64,000 bases of DNA, from the NCBI GenBank assembly GCA_963675575.1, contig OY776378.1:806001-870000 (forward strand), in the 5' to 3' direction. This stretch comes from JAGLOK01 sp963675575 (GTDB lineage Bacteria > Bacillota > Clostridia > Christensenellales > UMGS416). How positions within the stretch are numbered: the stretch's first letter is position 1; every line of letters starts with the position of its first letter. A program made the translations under genes and the position numbers. The notes beneath the pieces were generated by a model. The model saw only the letters and a list, made by a program, of their open reading frames with translations, did no database searches and was not told where the DNA came from. This document shows, one piece after another, positions 37,437 to 47,200 of this stretch.

Positions 37437-39287
37437 CAGACTGTCCGAAAACCGATAACCAGCCCAAACAAATAGTAAAATATGATATAATAGGAAGAAA
37501 AAAGGTATTATATTATGGATTACATAAAAGGCAAAAAAAGAGGACAAAAAACCTTTCTGCCGGACTGCATAGAAGATATGATAAAAGAGGATAATCCGGT
37601 AAGAGTGATAGATGCGTTTGTAGATGGTTTGAATTTAAAAGAATTAGGGATAAAAAGGGCCAAACCAAACGCGACAGGTCATCCAAGCTATGATCCGAGA
37701 GACCTCTTAAAGCTTTATGTATACGGATATATAAACGGAATTAGAAGCTCAAGAAAGCTTATGAAAGAAAGCCATCGCAATATAGAGTTATTCTATCTTA
37801 TCAATAAACTAAGACCGGACTTTAGAACAATATCAGATTTCAGAAAAGATAATAAAAAAGCAATAAAGAATGTATTTAAAAGTTTTGTAAAGATATGCAT
37901 GAAACTTAAATTGTACGAAAGCAAACTACTGGCAATAGACGGCACAAAAATTCGAGCGGTAAATTCAAAAAGCAAAGCATATAACAAGAAAACACTGAAC
38001 GAAAAACTAGCGAGAATAGATGAAAATATTGCAAAGTATCTCCGTCAAATGGATGAAGAGGATAGTCGCAAAAATGAAGACAAAGAATACACTTCGGAGG
38101 AAATAAAGGGCTTCATAGAAGAGCTAAAGACAAGAAAAGAGAAATATCAGGATTATCTGAAAGAGCTCAATGAAACGGGAGAAACACAGAAATTAACAAC
38201 AGACCCCGAAGCACGTGTCATGCATTCAAAAGACGGATATAAATGCGCATTCAACGTGCAGAGCGCAGTGGACGGTGGCAGCCATCTTATCGCAGGATAT
38301 GAAGTAACAAACGCTTGTACTGACCAGGGCTTGCTTAATCAAGTGTCGAAAGAGACTAAAGAAACACTTGAAAAGGACTCAATTGAAATAACAGCGGATA
38401 AAGGTTATGACAGCAGAAAAGATATTTTAAATTGCATATTAAGTGGAACAATTCCAAATGTAGCACTTAAATACGATAAAAAAGAAAGAATATATAATCT
38501 GGAGTATGAGGAAGCTAAAATCAGCGAAGAGGAGAGAAAATCCACAAAATCCGAGGACATAGAAAAATGTATCAAAGCAGGAATACTGCCTGAATGCTTT
38601 GAAAATACAGCGGTCTCAATAGAAGTACAAAAGCAAAGCGAAAAAAGCTGTTTTATGCGGAATGAAGATGGTACAGTAACATGTCCGATGGGACACATAT
38701 TAAAAAAGACCAAAAGCAAAAAACACGGTGATATATATACCAATAAAGACGCATGCAGACAATGCCCAAACAGATGCACAAGTGGTAAAAACCATAAAGA
38801 AGTAAGCTTTGGACCCGACACTAAATATGTACCTGTCAAAATGTATGGTAATTACAAGCACAAGCTGCTAAAGATCCCAAAAGATATCATCCAAAGAACA
38901 CCGTATAACAGTTTCAATCGAAAAGACGAAATTCATAAGAAGGTAGTCTTAACAATAAAGCATGATAAGGAGAAATTAAAAGAGCGAATGTGTTTGTCAG
39001 AGCATCCATTTGGGACGGTTAAGTGGCATCACGGAGCACATTATCTACTATGCAAAGGTAAAGAAAAAGCAACTGCTGAGCTTGGGTTTAGTTTCCTTGC
39101 TTACAATATAGTAAGAGCGATAAATATGGTGGGAACAAAGAGATTGATAGAGGTAATGAGGGAGTAAAACTCTTGATTCTTCTTTTAAATATATAGCAAT
39201 AGAGTAAAAACAGCCAACAATCAGAAAGTTTGTCTGAAAACAGGCTGTTTTTAAATTTTACGTCTGAGTTATCAGACGATGTGTGGC
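37430..39287 (+). mobile_element. IS1182-type insertion sequence, copy 2 of a tandem pair
   Basis: It directly follows copy 1 and shares GTGTGG at the junction, so GTGTGG occurs at all three boundaries (35579, 37430, 39281). GTGTGG could be a target duplication or part of the element end. Its right end carries the same two hairpins as copy 1. Beyond 39287 the sequence is unrelated (GGGGAAGTCG). Confidence 0.8.
37515..39167 (+). CDS. IS1182-type transposase, copy 2
   Basis: This 550-residue DDE transposase is identical in protein sequence to the one at 35664-37316, with the same catalytic motifs. It appears intact. Near-identity with divergence limited to a few bases suggests a very recent tandem duplication. 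Each copy could supply transposase for the other, and the pair could act as a recombination hotspot. Confidence 0.92.
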   Translation: MDYIKGKKRGQKTFLPDCIEDMIKEDNPVRVIDAFVDGLNLKELGIKRAKPNATGHPSYDPRDLLKLYVYGYINGIRSSRKLMKESHRNIELFYLINKLRPDFRTISDFRKDNKKAIKNVFKSFVKICMKLKLYESKLLAIDGTKIRAVNSKSKAYNKKTLNEKLARIDENIAKYLRQMDEEDSRKNEDKEYTSEEIKGFIEELKTRKEKYQDYLKELNETGETQKLTTDPEARVMHSKDGYKCAFNVQSAVDGGSHLIAGYEVTNACTDQGLLNQVSKETKETLEKDSIEITADKGYDSRKDILNCILSGTIPNVALKYDKKERIYNLEYEEAKISEEERKSTKSEDIEKCIKAGILPECFENTAVSIEVQKQSEKSCFMRNEDGTVTCPMGHILKKTKSKKHGDIYTNKDACRQCPNRCTSGKNHKEVSFGPDTKYVPVKMYGNYKHKLLKIPKDIIQRTPYNSFNRKDEIHKKVVLTIKHDKEKLKERMCLSEHPFGTVKWHHGAHYLLCKGKEKATAELGFSFLAYNIVRAINMVGTKRLIEVMRE

Positions 39288-39415
39288 GGGGAAGTCGTAT
39301 TTTAGACCAAACTCTACAACCCTACTAATTACTACAATTATTCATATTTTTTGCCTTATTAAAAGGATTTTTCGAGTGCCAACGAAAAAAATCTGATATA
39401 ATAAGGAGTAAACAA

Positions 39416-40210
39416 ATGAAAAACACTCAAATCATTGCAATCGCAAACCAAAAGGGAGGAACTGGAAAATCAACGACAACTGTTAATCTGGCTACAAGCC
39501 TTGTTCGAAAAGGCAAAAAGGTCATGATATGTGATCTCGATAGTCAGGGAAATGCCACCATGTGCATGGGATTTCAAAATCCCGACGAACTACCTTTAAC
39601 AATAGCGAACATTTTATCTGAACACATTCAAGACAAAATCACACTATCAAAAGAACAATACATATTGAAGGCAGAAGGCTGTGATTTAATACCGTCATCA
39701 ATTGAACTTGCAGGTATTGAACCATTACTTGTTAACGCTTTAAGCCGAGAAAAGCTCCTAAAATATTTTCTTGAGCAATTTCAAGACGAATATGATTATA
39801 TTTTACTAGACTGTGCGCCCTCCCTCGGAATGCTTACGATAAACGCATTAGTTGCAGCTACCAGTGTATTGATTCCAATACAAGCGCATTACCTTAGTGC
39901 AAAAGGTTTGGAGATGCTAATCAGCACTATCGCCAGAATTAAAAAGCATCTTAATCCGGAACTATCCTTCAAGGGTATACTTGTAACAATGTACAACGGA
40001 AGGCTTAACTTCAGTAAGGCGATATTGGAAAGTCTGGAGAAGGCTTATGGTGACCATATAAGAATATTTGAAAGCAAGATACCACAATCGGTAAGAGCAG
40101 TAGAGCATACAGCAATCGGAAAGAGCATTTATCTGCATGACCCGAAATGCAAAGTATCGCTCGCATATGAAGCATTCGCAAAGGAGGTACTGGCAGATGA
40201 CACAATTTAA
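39416..40210 (+). CDS. parA: ParA-family partition ATPase of the integrative element
   Basis: The 264-residue Soj/ParA ATPase has a deviant Walker A (NQKGGTGKSTTTVNLA), then DLDSQGNATM, DYILLDCAPSLGMLTINAL and LIPIQAHYLSAKGLEML. The start follows ATAAGGAGTAAACAA. Its stop overlaps the parB start by 14 bp. In integrative elements of this group a parAB pair usually begins the conserved block; it stabilises the excised circular form or acts as a regulator. It is the first intact element gene after the insertion-sequence scars. Confidence 0.93.
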   Translation: MKNTQIIAIANQKGGTGKSTTTVNLATSLVRKGKKVMICDLDSQGNATMCMGFQNPDELPLTIANILSEHIQDKITLSKEQYILKAEGCDLIPSSIELAGIEPLLVNALSREKLLKYFLEQFQDEYDYILLDCAPSLGMLTINALVAATSVLIPIQAHYLSAKGLEMLISTIARIKKHLNPELSFKGILVTMYNGRLNFSKAILESLEKAYGDHIRIFESKIPQSVRAVEHTAIGKSIYLHDPKCKVSLAYEAFAKEVLADDTI

Positions 40211-41153
40211 GCCAGGGCTAAAATCCTTTGAAGATATGTTTAAAGCGAGTGAAGAGCGGGAGCAAGAAAAGGTGCGGGAAGCGACGGATAAAGGTATAAC
40301 AAAGCTTCCTATATCAAAATTGAAACCATTCGACAAACATCCTTTTAGAAAATATAACGATGAAAAAATGAAAAGCCTTTCAGAAAGTATTAATGAGCAG
40401 GGAATTATTGTCCCTATACTTGTAAGGCCATATAAACATGATAAGTATGAGTATGAAATCGTGGCTGGCCATAACAGAGTACAAGGTGCGCGCATTGCAG
40501 GGCTTGATGAAATTCCTTGCAATGTCAGAGAAATGGATGATGAAACCGCTGTGATTTTAATGGTCGAATCAAATATTCAGCAACGTGAAAACATATTACC
40601 TAGTGAAAAAGCACATGCATATAAACTTAAACTAGAGGCGATAAAAAAACAGGGTAAGCGTAATGATTTAACTTCACCACAAGTTGTGGTGAAGTTGCAG
40701 AGTGATGATATTATTGGAAAAGCGGAAAATGTTAGTAGTGAAACAGTTAGAAGATATATTCGGTTGACTAATCTATCATCACAGCTACTTGACAAGGTAG
40801 ATGAAAAAAAGATGTCGTTTATTCCTGCTGTCGAATTGTCTTATTTAAAGGAACAGGAACAGAAAAGTCTTTTCGATATTCTCAACCGTGAAGAAAATTT
40901 CAGTGTTCCGCTAAAGCAAGCAACAATGCTAAAAGGCATTAGCCAAAACGGTGAACTTACATATGAAAAAATCGATAAGATTATTACTCAGAAAATGAAA
41001 GAGCCATCAAAAGTAATAAAACTGTCATATAAAAAAATAAAAGACTATTTTCCAAGCACTGCTTCTCCAAAAGAAGTAGAGGATGTTGTGTTAAAAGCAT
41101 TGAAAGCGTGGTTTGAGCATGAGAATACAAATGATACTATTAATGAAATGTAG
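40197..41153 (+). CDS. parB: ParB-family partition protein
   Basis: The 318-residue protein has the N-terminal ParB/Srx domain (LPISKLKPFDKHPF; GHNRVQGARIAGLDEIPC; VESNIQQRENILPSEKA), then a helix-turn-helix (GKAENVSSETVRRYIRLTNL) and a C-terminal region. The ATG at 40197 is preferred over one 20 codons upstream because AAAGGAGGTACTGGCAG precedes it. It overlaps parA by 14 bp. A perfect 18-bp hairpin follows its stop. A truncated relative lies at 34809. Confidence 0.92.
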   Translation: MTQFKPGLKSFEDMFKASEEREQEKVREATDKGITKLPISKLKPFDKHPFRKYNDEKMKSLSESINEQGIIVPILVRPYKHDKYEYEIVAGHNRVQGARIAGLDEIPCNVREMDDETAVILMVESNIQQRENILPSEKAHAYKLKLEAIKKQGKRNDLTSPQVVVKLQSDDIIGKAENVSSETVRRYIRLTNLSSQLLDKVDEKKMSFIPAVELSYLKEQEQKSLFDILNREENFSVPLKQATMLKGISQNGELTYEKIDKIITQKMKEPSKVIKLSYKKIKDYFPSTASPKEVEDVVLKALKAWFEHENTNDTINEM

Positions 41154-41154
41154 A

Positions 41155-41193
41155 TGATAGAAAGAGAATGTATTCTACATTCTCTTTCTATCA
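41155..41193. terminator. perfect 18-bp stem-loop after parB
   Basis: TGATAGAAAGAGAATGTA (41155-41172) pairs fully with its reverse complement (41176-41193) around a TTC loop. It starts two bases after the parB stop. No T run follows in either direction, so termination may be weak. It marks the border between the parAB block and the Gabija-like cargo, and could also be a recombination-related palindrome. Confidence 0.6.
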
Positions 41194-41218
41194 CAAATAG
41201 TACGTAATATTCATTTTC

Positions 41219-41247
41219 TTGTAAAGTGTAAAATAAAGGAATATAAT
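41219..41247 (+). promoter_or_regulatory. sigma-A promoter of the Gabija-like pair
   Basis: TTGTAA (41219-41224), a 17-bp spacer and TATAAT (41242-41247) are seen, 33 bp before the ATG, with TTGGAGTG as ribosome site. The defence-like pair therefore has its own promoter, independent of parAB. Confidence 0.7.
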
Positions 41248-41280
41248 TTAATTTTAATACTATATAGTTGGAGTGAAATT

Positions 41281-42903
41281 ATGATTATTGAGAAAATCGT
41301 TGTTAAGAACTACAAATTATTTAAAGATAAAGAAATACCATTAAACGAAAAGATGAATATTTTTGTTGGTGAAAACAACTCAGGGAAAAGTACAATTCTT
41401 GAGCTAATAAATATTGTTACCAGTGGGAAGTTAAATGGATATGGTTTCGAAAAGCAAATGAAGGCAAATCTGTTTAATAAGGAAACGAGAAATATATTTA
41501 TTGAACAGATAAGAGATAATCCAAATCAGGCAAAACTTCCAATAATAAGCATAGAGGCTTTTTGCAAGGATGAAGAAGTATACGCCCAATACAAAGGGAC
41601 AAATAATAGTTTGGGCATTGATTGTCCTGGTGTTAGTGTTCTTGTTGACTTTGACAGTGACTACTCAGAAGAATATAAAGCATTAATAGATAAAAAAGAA
41701 TTATATGATATTCCTGTTGAGCTGTATAAGGTTACATTTTCTTATTTCAATTCTAGCAAAAAGATGTTATTTAGGAATGGACCATTTAAAACAGCATTTA
41801 TTGATACGACAAGAAAAGATTACTCCAACGTTCTAAATAGGTTTATTTCTGAAAGCATTAGTACTTACTTAACTGAAAAGCAGATAGTTGACCTAAGTGT
41901 AGAATACAGGAAGAACAGGAATGGTTTTGGAGAGACTAAAACTGTTGAGGAGTTAAATGAAATCATTGAAGAAAAAGCTGAATTAACGCAAGAGAATGTA
42001 AAGATTGAGCTTAAAGAAAAACTACTTGATGAATGGAAAAATGAAATGACCATTTCAGTTGAGACTATTCCATTTGATCAAATTGGTTTTGGAACTCAGA
42101 ACACAATAAAGATTGAGCTAGCATTGAAAAACAAGCAAGATGAAACCAATATAATATTATTAGAAGAACCCGAGAACAATCTTACATTTACAAATATGGC
42201 AAAACTACTTGCTAAAATTGGTGAAAATGATAACAAACAAATATTTATTTCAACGCATAGTAGTTATGTGGCTAATAAGCTAGGATTTTCTAATGTTATT
42301 TTGGTTTATAATAGTGATACATGTGGCTTAGATAATCTTAATGAAGACACTATGAATTACTTTAAGAAGTTACCGGGATATAATACTTTACGATTGGTAC
42401 TTGCAAATGAGACTATACTTGTAGAAGGATCAACTGATGATTTGATTATGCAAAGAGCATATAAAGATAAATATGGTTGTCTGCCTATAGAAAATGGAGT
42501 TGATGTTATTGTTGTTGATTCTTTGGCTTTCAAGAGATATTGTGATATAGCTTTACTAATAAAAAAGAAGGTAAAAATTGTTACAGACAATGATGGAGAT
42601 ATTGATAAGAATATAAAAGAAAAGTATAGAGAATATATCGGTAAAGAAAATATTGAATTCTACTATGAAGACAATGAGAATCTTAAAACATTAGAACCAA
42701 GTTTGCTTGAGGTTAATTCATCAAATCAGGATTTATTTGATGCTTTTAGGAAAATTATTTCTAAAAAAAATTCAATGGTAGGTAAACATAATGCGGATAT
42801 TCTCTCATTCATGACTAATAATAAGGCTGAATGGGCATTAAGAGTATTTGATTCGGAATTATCAATAGAGTACCCGGAGTACATAAAAAATGCAATTGGA
42901 TAA
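41281..42903 (+). CDS. OLD-family ATPase/TOPRIM nuclease, Gabija GajA-like
   Basis: The 540-residue protein has an SMC/OLD-type ATPase with Walker A GENNSGKST (residues 30-38), Walker B ILLEEPENNL (about 292-301) and an H-loop STHSSYVA. A C-terminal TOPRIM domain follows with VEGSTDD (Glu382) and TDNDGD (Asp436/438/440). Known GajA is about 578 residues with the same layout and cuts DNA when nucleotides are depleted. The next gene, a UvrD-like helicase, overlaps by 14 bp, as in Gabija (GajA+GajB). It probably acts in phage defence as cargo of the element. A non-Gabija OLD-helicase pair remains possible. Confidence 0.8.
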   Translation: MIIEKIVVKNYKLFKDKEIPLNEKMNIFVGENNSGKSTILELINIVTSGKLNGYGFEKQMKANLFNKETRNIFIEQIRDNPNQAKLPIISIEAFCKDEEVYAQYKGTNNSLGIDCPGVSVLVDFDSDYSEEYKALIDKKELYDIPVELYKVTFSYFNSSKKMLFRNGPFKTAFIDTTRKDYSNVLNRFISESISTYLTEKQIVDLSVEYRKNRNGFGETKTVEELNEIIEEKAELTQENVKIELKEKLLDEWKNEMTISVETIPFDQIGFGTQNTIKIELALKNKQDETNIILLEEPENNLTFTNMAKLLAKIGENDNKQIFISTHSSYVANKLGFSNVILVYNSDTCGLDNLNEDTMNYFKKLPGYNTLRLVLANETILVEGSTDDLIMQRAYKDKYGCLPIENGVDVIVVDSLAFKRYCDIALLIKKKVKIVTDNDGDIDKNIKEKYREYIGKENIEFYYEDNENLKTLEPSLLEVNSSNQDLFDAFRKIISKKNSMVGKHNADILSFMTNNKAEWALRVFDSELSIEYPEYIKNAIG

Positions 42904-44011
42904 AGTAATAATGGCAGCTGCAGGATCTGGGAAAACCTATAAAATATGTGAGCATGCAAAAAAGAATCAAAAGGATAACAAAAAAAAGATACTCCTTGTT
43001 ACTTACACAAATAAAGGTGTAGAGGCTATAAAAATAGAATACAGAAAACAGAACCAAGGTATTATTGACAAAAATATTGTGATACAAAGTTGGTATCAGT
43101 TTATTTTAGCTGAGCTAATTAAGCCATATCAAAGTTATATTTTAGATGGTGTTAACTATATTGAAGGTCTTGATTTTAGCAATATGTATGGGAAAGTGAA
43201 TTTTAAGAGCATTGGGACAAAAGAGAGATACTTAAGTGGAAGAAATATAAAAGCAAATTTTGCTAGTGAAATGTCTATACAAGCAAACACAAAATCTAAT
43301 GGTAAAGTCATCAATAGGCTAGAACAAATCTACTCCCACATATATATTGATGAAGTCCAAGATATGACAGGATATGATCTTGAAATATTTGATATGTTTT
43401 TTGAATCATCGATTAATATCACACTTGTTGGAGACTATAAGCAAGCAACGTATTGTACACACAATTCGACAAAACACAAGAAAGTTACCGGTACTTGTAT
43501 TATAGATTACTTTTCGGAACTATATAAAAGCGGTAGGATTAAATTAGAGATGCAAAATTGTAGTAGAAGGTTTAACAGTAGCATTTGTGATTTCTCGAAT
43601 TTAGTTTTTCCAGTTGGTGAAGATATAACCACAAGTATGTGTGATGCTACAGAACATGATGGAGTATTCTTAATTCATAAAGAAAATATTCATAAATATA
43701 TTGATTATTACAAACCTGTGATTTTAAAATATGATTCTAAAACTAAGGTAGAATCTTATTCTTCATTCAATTTTGGCCAGTGCAAAGGTCTTACGTTTGA
43801 TAGAGTTCTAGTATTTCCCAATGGTCCTTATAAAGATTTTCTTAAAAAAGCAAAAAAACTAGGTAGTCCAATGAAATATTATGTAGCAGCAACTAGAGCT
43901 AGATACAGTTTAGCATTTGTTGTTGATAGACTATATGAGAATAGTCAATTTTCATTTGATACAATACAGTTAGATGGAGAAGTAATGAATGCATCAAAGT
44001 TTTCACAATAG
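42890..44011 (+). CDS. short UvrD-like helicase, Gabija GajB-like
   Basis: The 373-residue SF1 helicase has motif I AAAGSGKT (residues 9-16), motif II YIDEVQDM, motif III LVGDYKQATY, motif IV CSRRF, motif V KGLTFDRVLVF and motif VI YVAATRARYSLAFVV. All core motifs are present, but it is much shorter than UvrD (~720) and than known GajB (~494), so the 1B/2B accessory domains are reduced or absent. The ATG lies 14 bp inside the partner gene, so the two are coupled. It is probably the GajB-type subunit, and its small size is the notable feature. Confidence 0.78.
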   Translation: MQLDKVIMAAAGSGKTYKICEHAKKNQKDNKKKILLVTYTNKGVEAIKIEYRKQNQGIIDKNIVIQSWYQFILAELIKPYQSYILDGVNYIEGLDFSNMYGKVNFKSIGTKERYLSGRNIKANFASEMSIQANTKSNGKVINRLEQIYSHIYIDEVQDMTGYDLEIFDMFFESSINITLVGDYKQATYCTHNSTKHKKVTGTCIIDYFSELYKSGRIKLEMQNCSRRFNSSICDFSNLVFPVGEDITTSMCDATEHDGVFLIHKENIHKYIDYYKPVILKYDSKTKVESYSSFNFGQCKGLTFDRVLVFPNGPYKDFLKKAKKLGSPMKYYVAATRARYSLAFVVDRLYENSQFSFDTIQLDGEVMNASKFSQ

Positions 44012-44044
44012 ATAAGTTATAAATCTAAATAGACAAGGGTAATC

Positions 44045-44069
44045 GAGGCATTTAGGTGCTTCTTTTTTT
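44045..44069 (+). terminator. terminator after the Gabija-like pair
   Basis: A short stem GAGGCA (44045-44050) with TGCTTC (44057-44062, one G-T pair) is followed by seven T residues. It ends the cargo operon just before the backbone resumes. Confidence 0.6.
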
Positions 44070-44090
44070 GTGCCCAAGAAAGGAATAAAC

Positions 44091-44288
44091 ATGAAACTCA
44101 TAACAAGCAATTACAGACCGATAGTGACAATAAAGGAAGCAGTCAGTATATATCCAGAAGATGATTGCTGCTATGGGTGCCCTTACAGATGTTGCCCGAA
44201 CAGGCCTGAGAATGCAACGGAAGAAAAACGGCCCTTAGATTGTGTCTGGAGCTGTTATCAGAGAATGTGCAGAAAGGAGATCGTGTAA
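44091..44288 (+). CDS. small cysteine-rich protein of the element backbone
   Basis: The 65-residue protein contains seven cysteines, in DCCYGCPYRCCPNR and then CVWSCYQRMC, an arrangement that could bind zinc or an iron-sulfur cluster. ATG 44091 follows AAGAAAGGAATAAAC. Its stop overlaps the start of the giant helicase gene (TAATG), so the two are coupled. I do not recognise the family; no signal peptide is seen. Confidence 0.65.
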   Translation: MKLITSNYRPIVTIKEAVSIYPEDDCCYGCPYRCCPNRPENATEEKRPLDCVWSCYQRMCRKEIV

Positions 44289-47200
44289 TGGCAGGCAAAA
44301 GATATTATGAAACAAAAGAGATATTGAATGATACCTTGGAGCTCGTCAATAAAGACAGGAATGAATGGCGAAAGTTTCTTACCTTCGTATCCAAGCATTA
44401 TAAGTTCAACTTTGAAGATATCCTGCTGATTTACGCACAAAGACCGGAAGCAACCGCTGTTACCGATATGTACACTTGGAACAATTCTCTGGATAGAAGA
44501 ATAAAAAGAGGGACAAGGAGTATAGCAGTATTCGACGAATTGAGTGAGACGGGGCTTAAGTATTTATTTGACGTTGAGGATACATACGGAGCTCAATTGC
44601 CTCAGCATTGGCAGCTTGAAGAACGCCATGAAGAAGATATAGAACAATTATTTTCTGAAAATCTTAAAAAAGAATATGCTCCAAATTTGAATACGCAGAA
44701 TTTGGATAATATCATTGATATGAAGATACGTGAAGATTGCGCTGAATATATGGATGGATTATATGATGACGCGGAAGGTTCATATCTTGAGGAACTGGAC
44801 AGGCATAATGTGGAAATACGCTTCCTGAGCACAGTTATGGATTGCGTGGGTCATGTAGTGAACGAGAGGACAGGACTTAACACGGGAGGAAATATCAACA
44901 GGGAACTATCTTTATCGGCCATATGGGAGTTTAACACAACAGAGCTTAAGATGAGACTGTATAACGCAATCCATCAAATATCAAAAGACATACTTACTAC
45001 GATAGAACACTCGGTAAAAAGACAGAACAAACAGAAACTGATAAACGAAAGGAGCAATAAAAATGAGCATAACATACAGCAAAATGAACGGAATACAGTA
45101 TCCGGACATCAAAGTGTCAGGGAATCACAAGCCGATAGCACAGTTGGGCAAGTACGGCAGGATGGCGCTGAACTACCTGAAAGCAGTCAAACCGCACAGG
45201 GTGCTGGATATGAAAATCAGCGGAACATTGAGCGAGACCTTCCACCAGGTGGACAGGGAAGCCAGAGAAATGATGATAACTTTGCAGAAACAGCTGCTGG
45301 AGAAGAACCCAATACCCAATCCCAACGAATATATGGCAACAGTCCAGCACAGGAATATGATACGGGCCCAGGCGGAAGAGATAGTCCTGAGCGAGATAGT
45401 ATACAGAATGAGATAATAGCGGAGGAAGAAAAGAACGAAGAAGGAGCGGGAATGAACGCTCCTTCTTTGGTATCTAAAGAAGAAATCTATGATGAAAAAG
45501 AAAAGGATAAACATATTTCGGAACTCGCTCAAAAGTATGAAGAGCAGGATATAGAACAAACACTTTTAAGGGGAAGTGGATTCGTAGGCGGCAAACAGAG
45601 GATAGTTGATTTCTTTGCGGAAGAACATACTTCAAAGGAGAAGCAGGACTTTCTGAAGGAAGAATACGGCACCGGTGGCTGGAGTGAAACATTCGAAGGC
45701 AACAGGCGCGGATTTTCTAACCATGATTCAAAAGGTATAGAAATATTAAACCAGGGTATATATGGACCTGCTGTCAGACTGTCATGGGCAAAAGTTACAA
45801 AAAGGATTGAAGAACTGATTGAAAACGGCAAATATTTTGAAAAACGATATAAGCTTGATAAACCACCGGTAAGACCGCAAAACTCGATGCAGCAGCTTTC
45901 TCTGCTGGTACTTGAAAAAGAAACAAAAGATACTGAAATTCTGAAAGACTATGGGTATACATGGGACGGAATGGAACTGCTGGATAACCATGAAGCTATA
46001 GAGCTTTTCAATGAAGGAGCTGAGATATATCTTCTCCATGAAGATAATACCGAAAGCCTGGTATTCGAAAACGAAAAAGAACTGCTTCTTAAGCACATAG
46101 CGGATGGCGGTCTTGTTGGTATAGAGAAACAGAAGACACCGATTGAAGAATTGATAGCAGAAGACGAAGGGGCCGAAGAGGCTCCTTTTACATTTAAGGA
46201 AAATAATAATACCTCTGAACCTATCGACTACACCATTACAGATAACAACCTTGGTATAGGCAGACCCAAGGAAAAGTATAAGCGAAATATTGAAGCTATT
46301 AAACTTTTAAAACAAATTGAAACCGAAGACAGGCTGGCCACTTATGAAGAGCAGGAAACATTATCACAATACGTAGGCTGGGGTGGACTGCCCGATGTAT
46401 TCAATAGTAATAAAGCTAATTGGACAAATGAGTACCAAGAACTTATAGCTATTCTAAATGAAGACGAATACAAATCCGCCAGAGCTTCAACACTCAATGC
46501 ACATTATACTGCTCCCATAGTAATAAAGAGCATGTATGAAGCGTTAAGCAGTTTTGGCTTCAGCAACGGCAACATCTTAGAACCCGCTATGGGTATAGGT
46601 AATTTCTTTGGATGCATGCCGGATGACATGAGAGCAGATAGCCATCTCACTGGAGTGGAACTGGATAGCATATCCGGCAGGATAGCAAAACAGTTGTATC
46701 AGAGTGCGGATATCCATGTAACAGGCTTTGAAAGAGTTAACCTGCCCGATAATTGTTTTGATGTGGTAATAGGCAACGTACCGTTTGGGAACTACAAAGT
46801 TACTGATAGTAAGTATGATAAATATAATTTTCTGATACATGATTATTTCATAGCCAAATCGCTGGATATGGTGCGTCCAAACGGGATAATAGCGGTAATT
46901 ACATCAAAAGGTACAATGGATAAAACAAACAGCTCGTTCCGTGAGTATGTGGCAAAAAGAGCTGAACTGGTTGGTGCAGTAAGGTTACCCAATAACGCAT
47001 TCAAGCAAATCGCCGGTACCGAAGTCACGTCCGATATTCTTTTTTTTCAAAAAAGGGACAGGATGATAGATATCAAACCCGATTGGGTGGATATCGGCAA
47101 GACATGGGAAAGCGTGCCAATAAACCAGTATTATTCGGATAATCCGCATATGATTCTGGGCAAGATGGTATATCAAACCGGGATGTACGGCGAGGAAACT

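Noticed and set aside
39397..39402. TATAAT just before parA, as a promoter -10
   Set aside because: It abuts the ribosome site, so a start point there would fall at or beyond the leader, and no -35 is present at the right distance.
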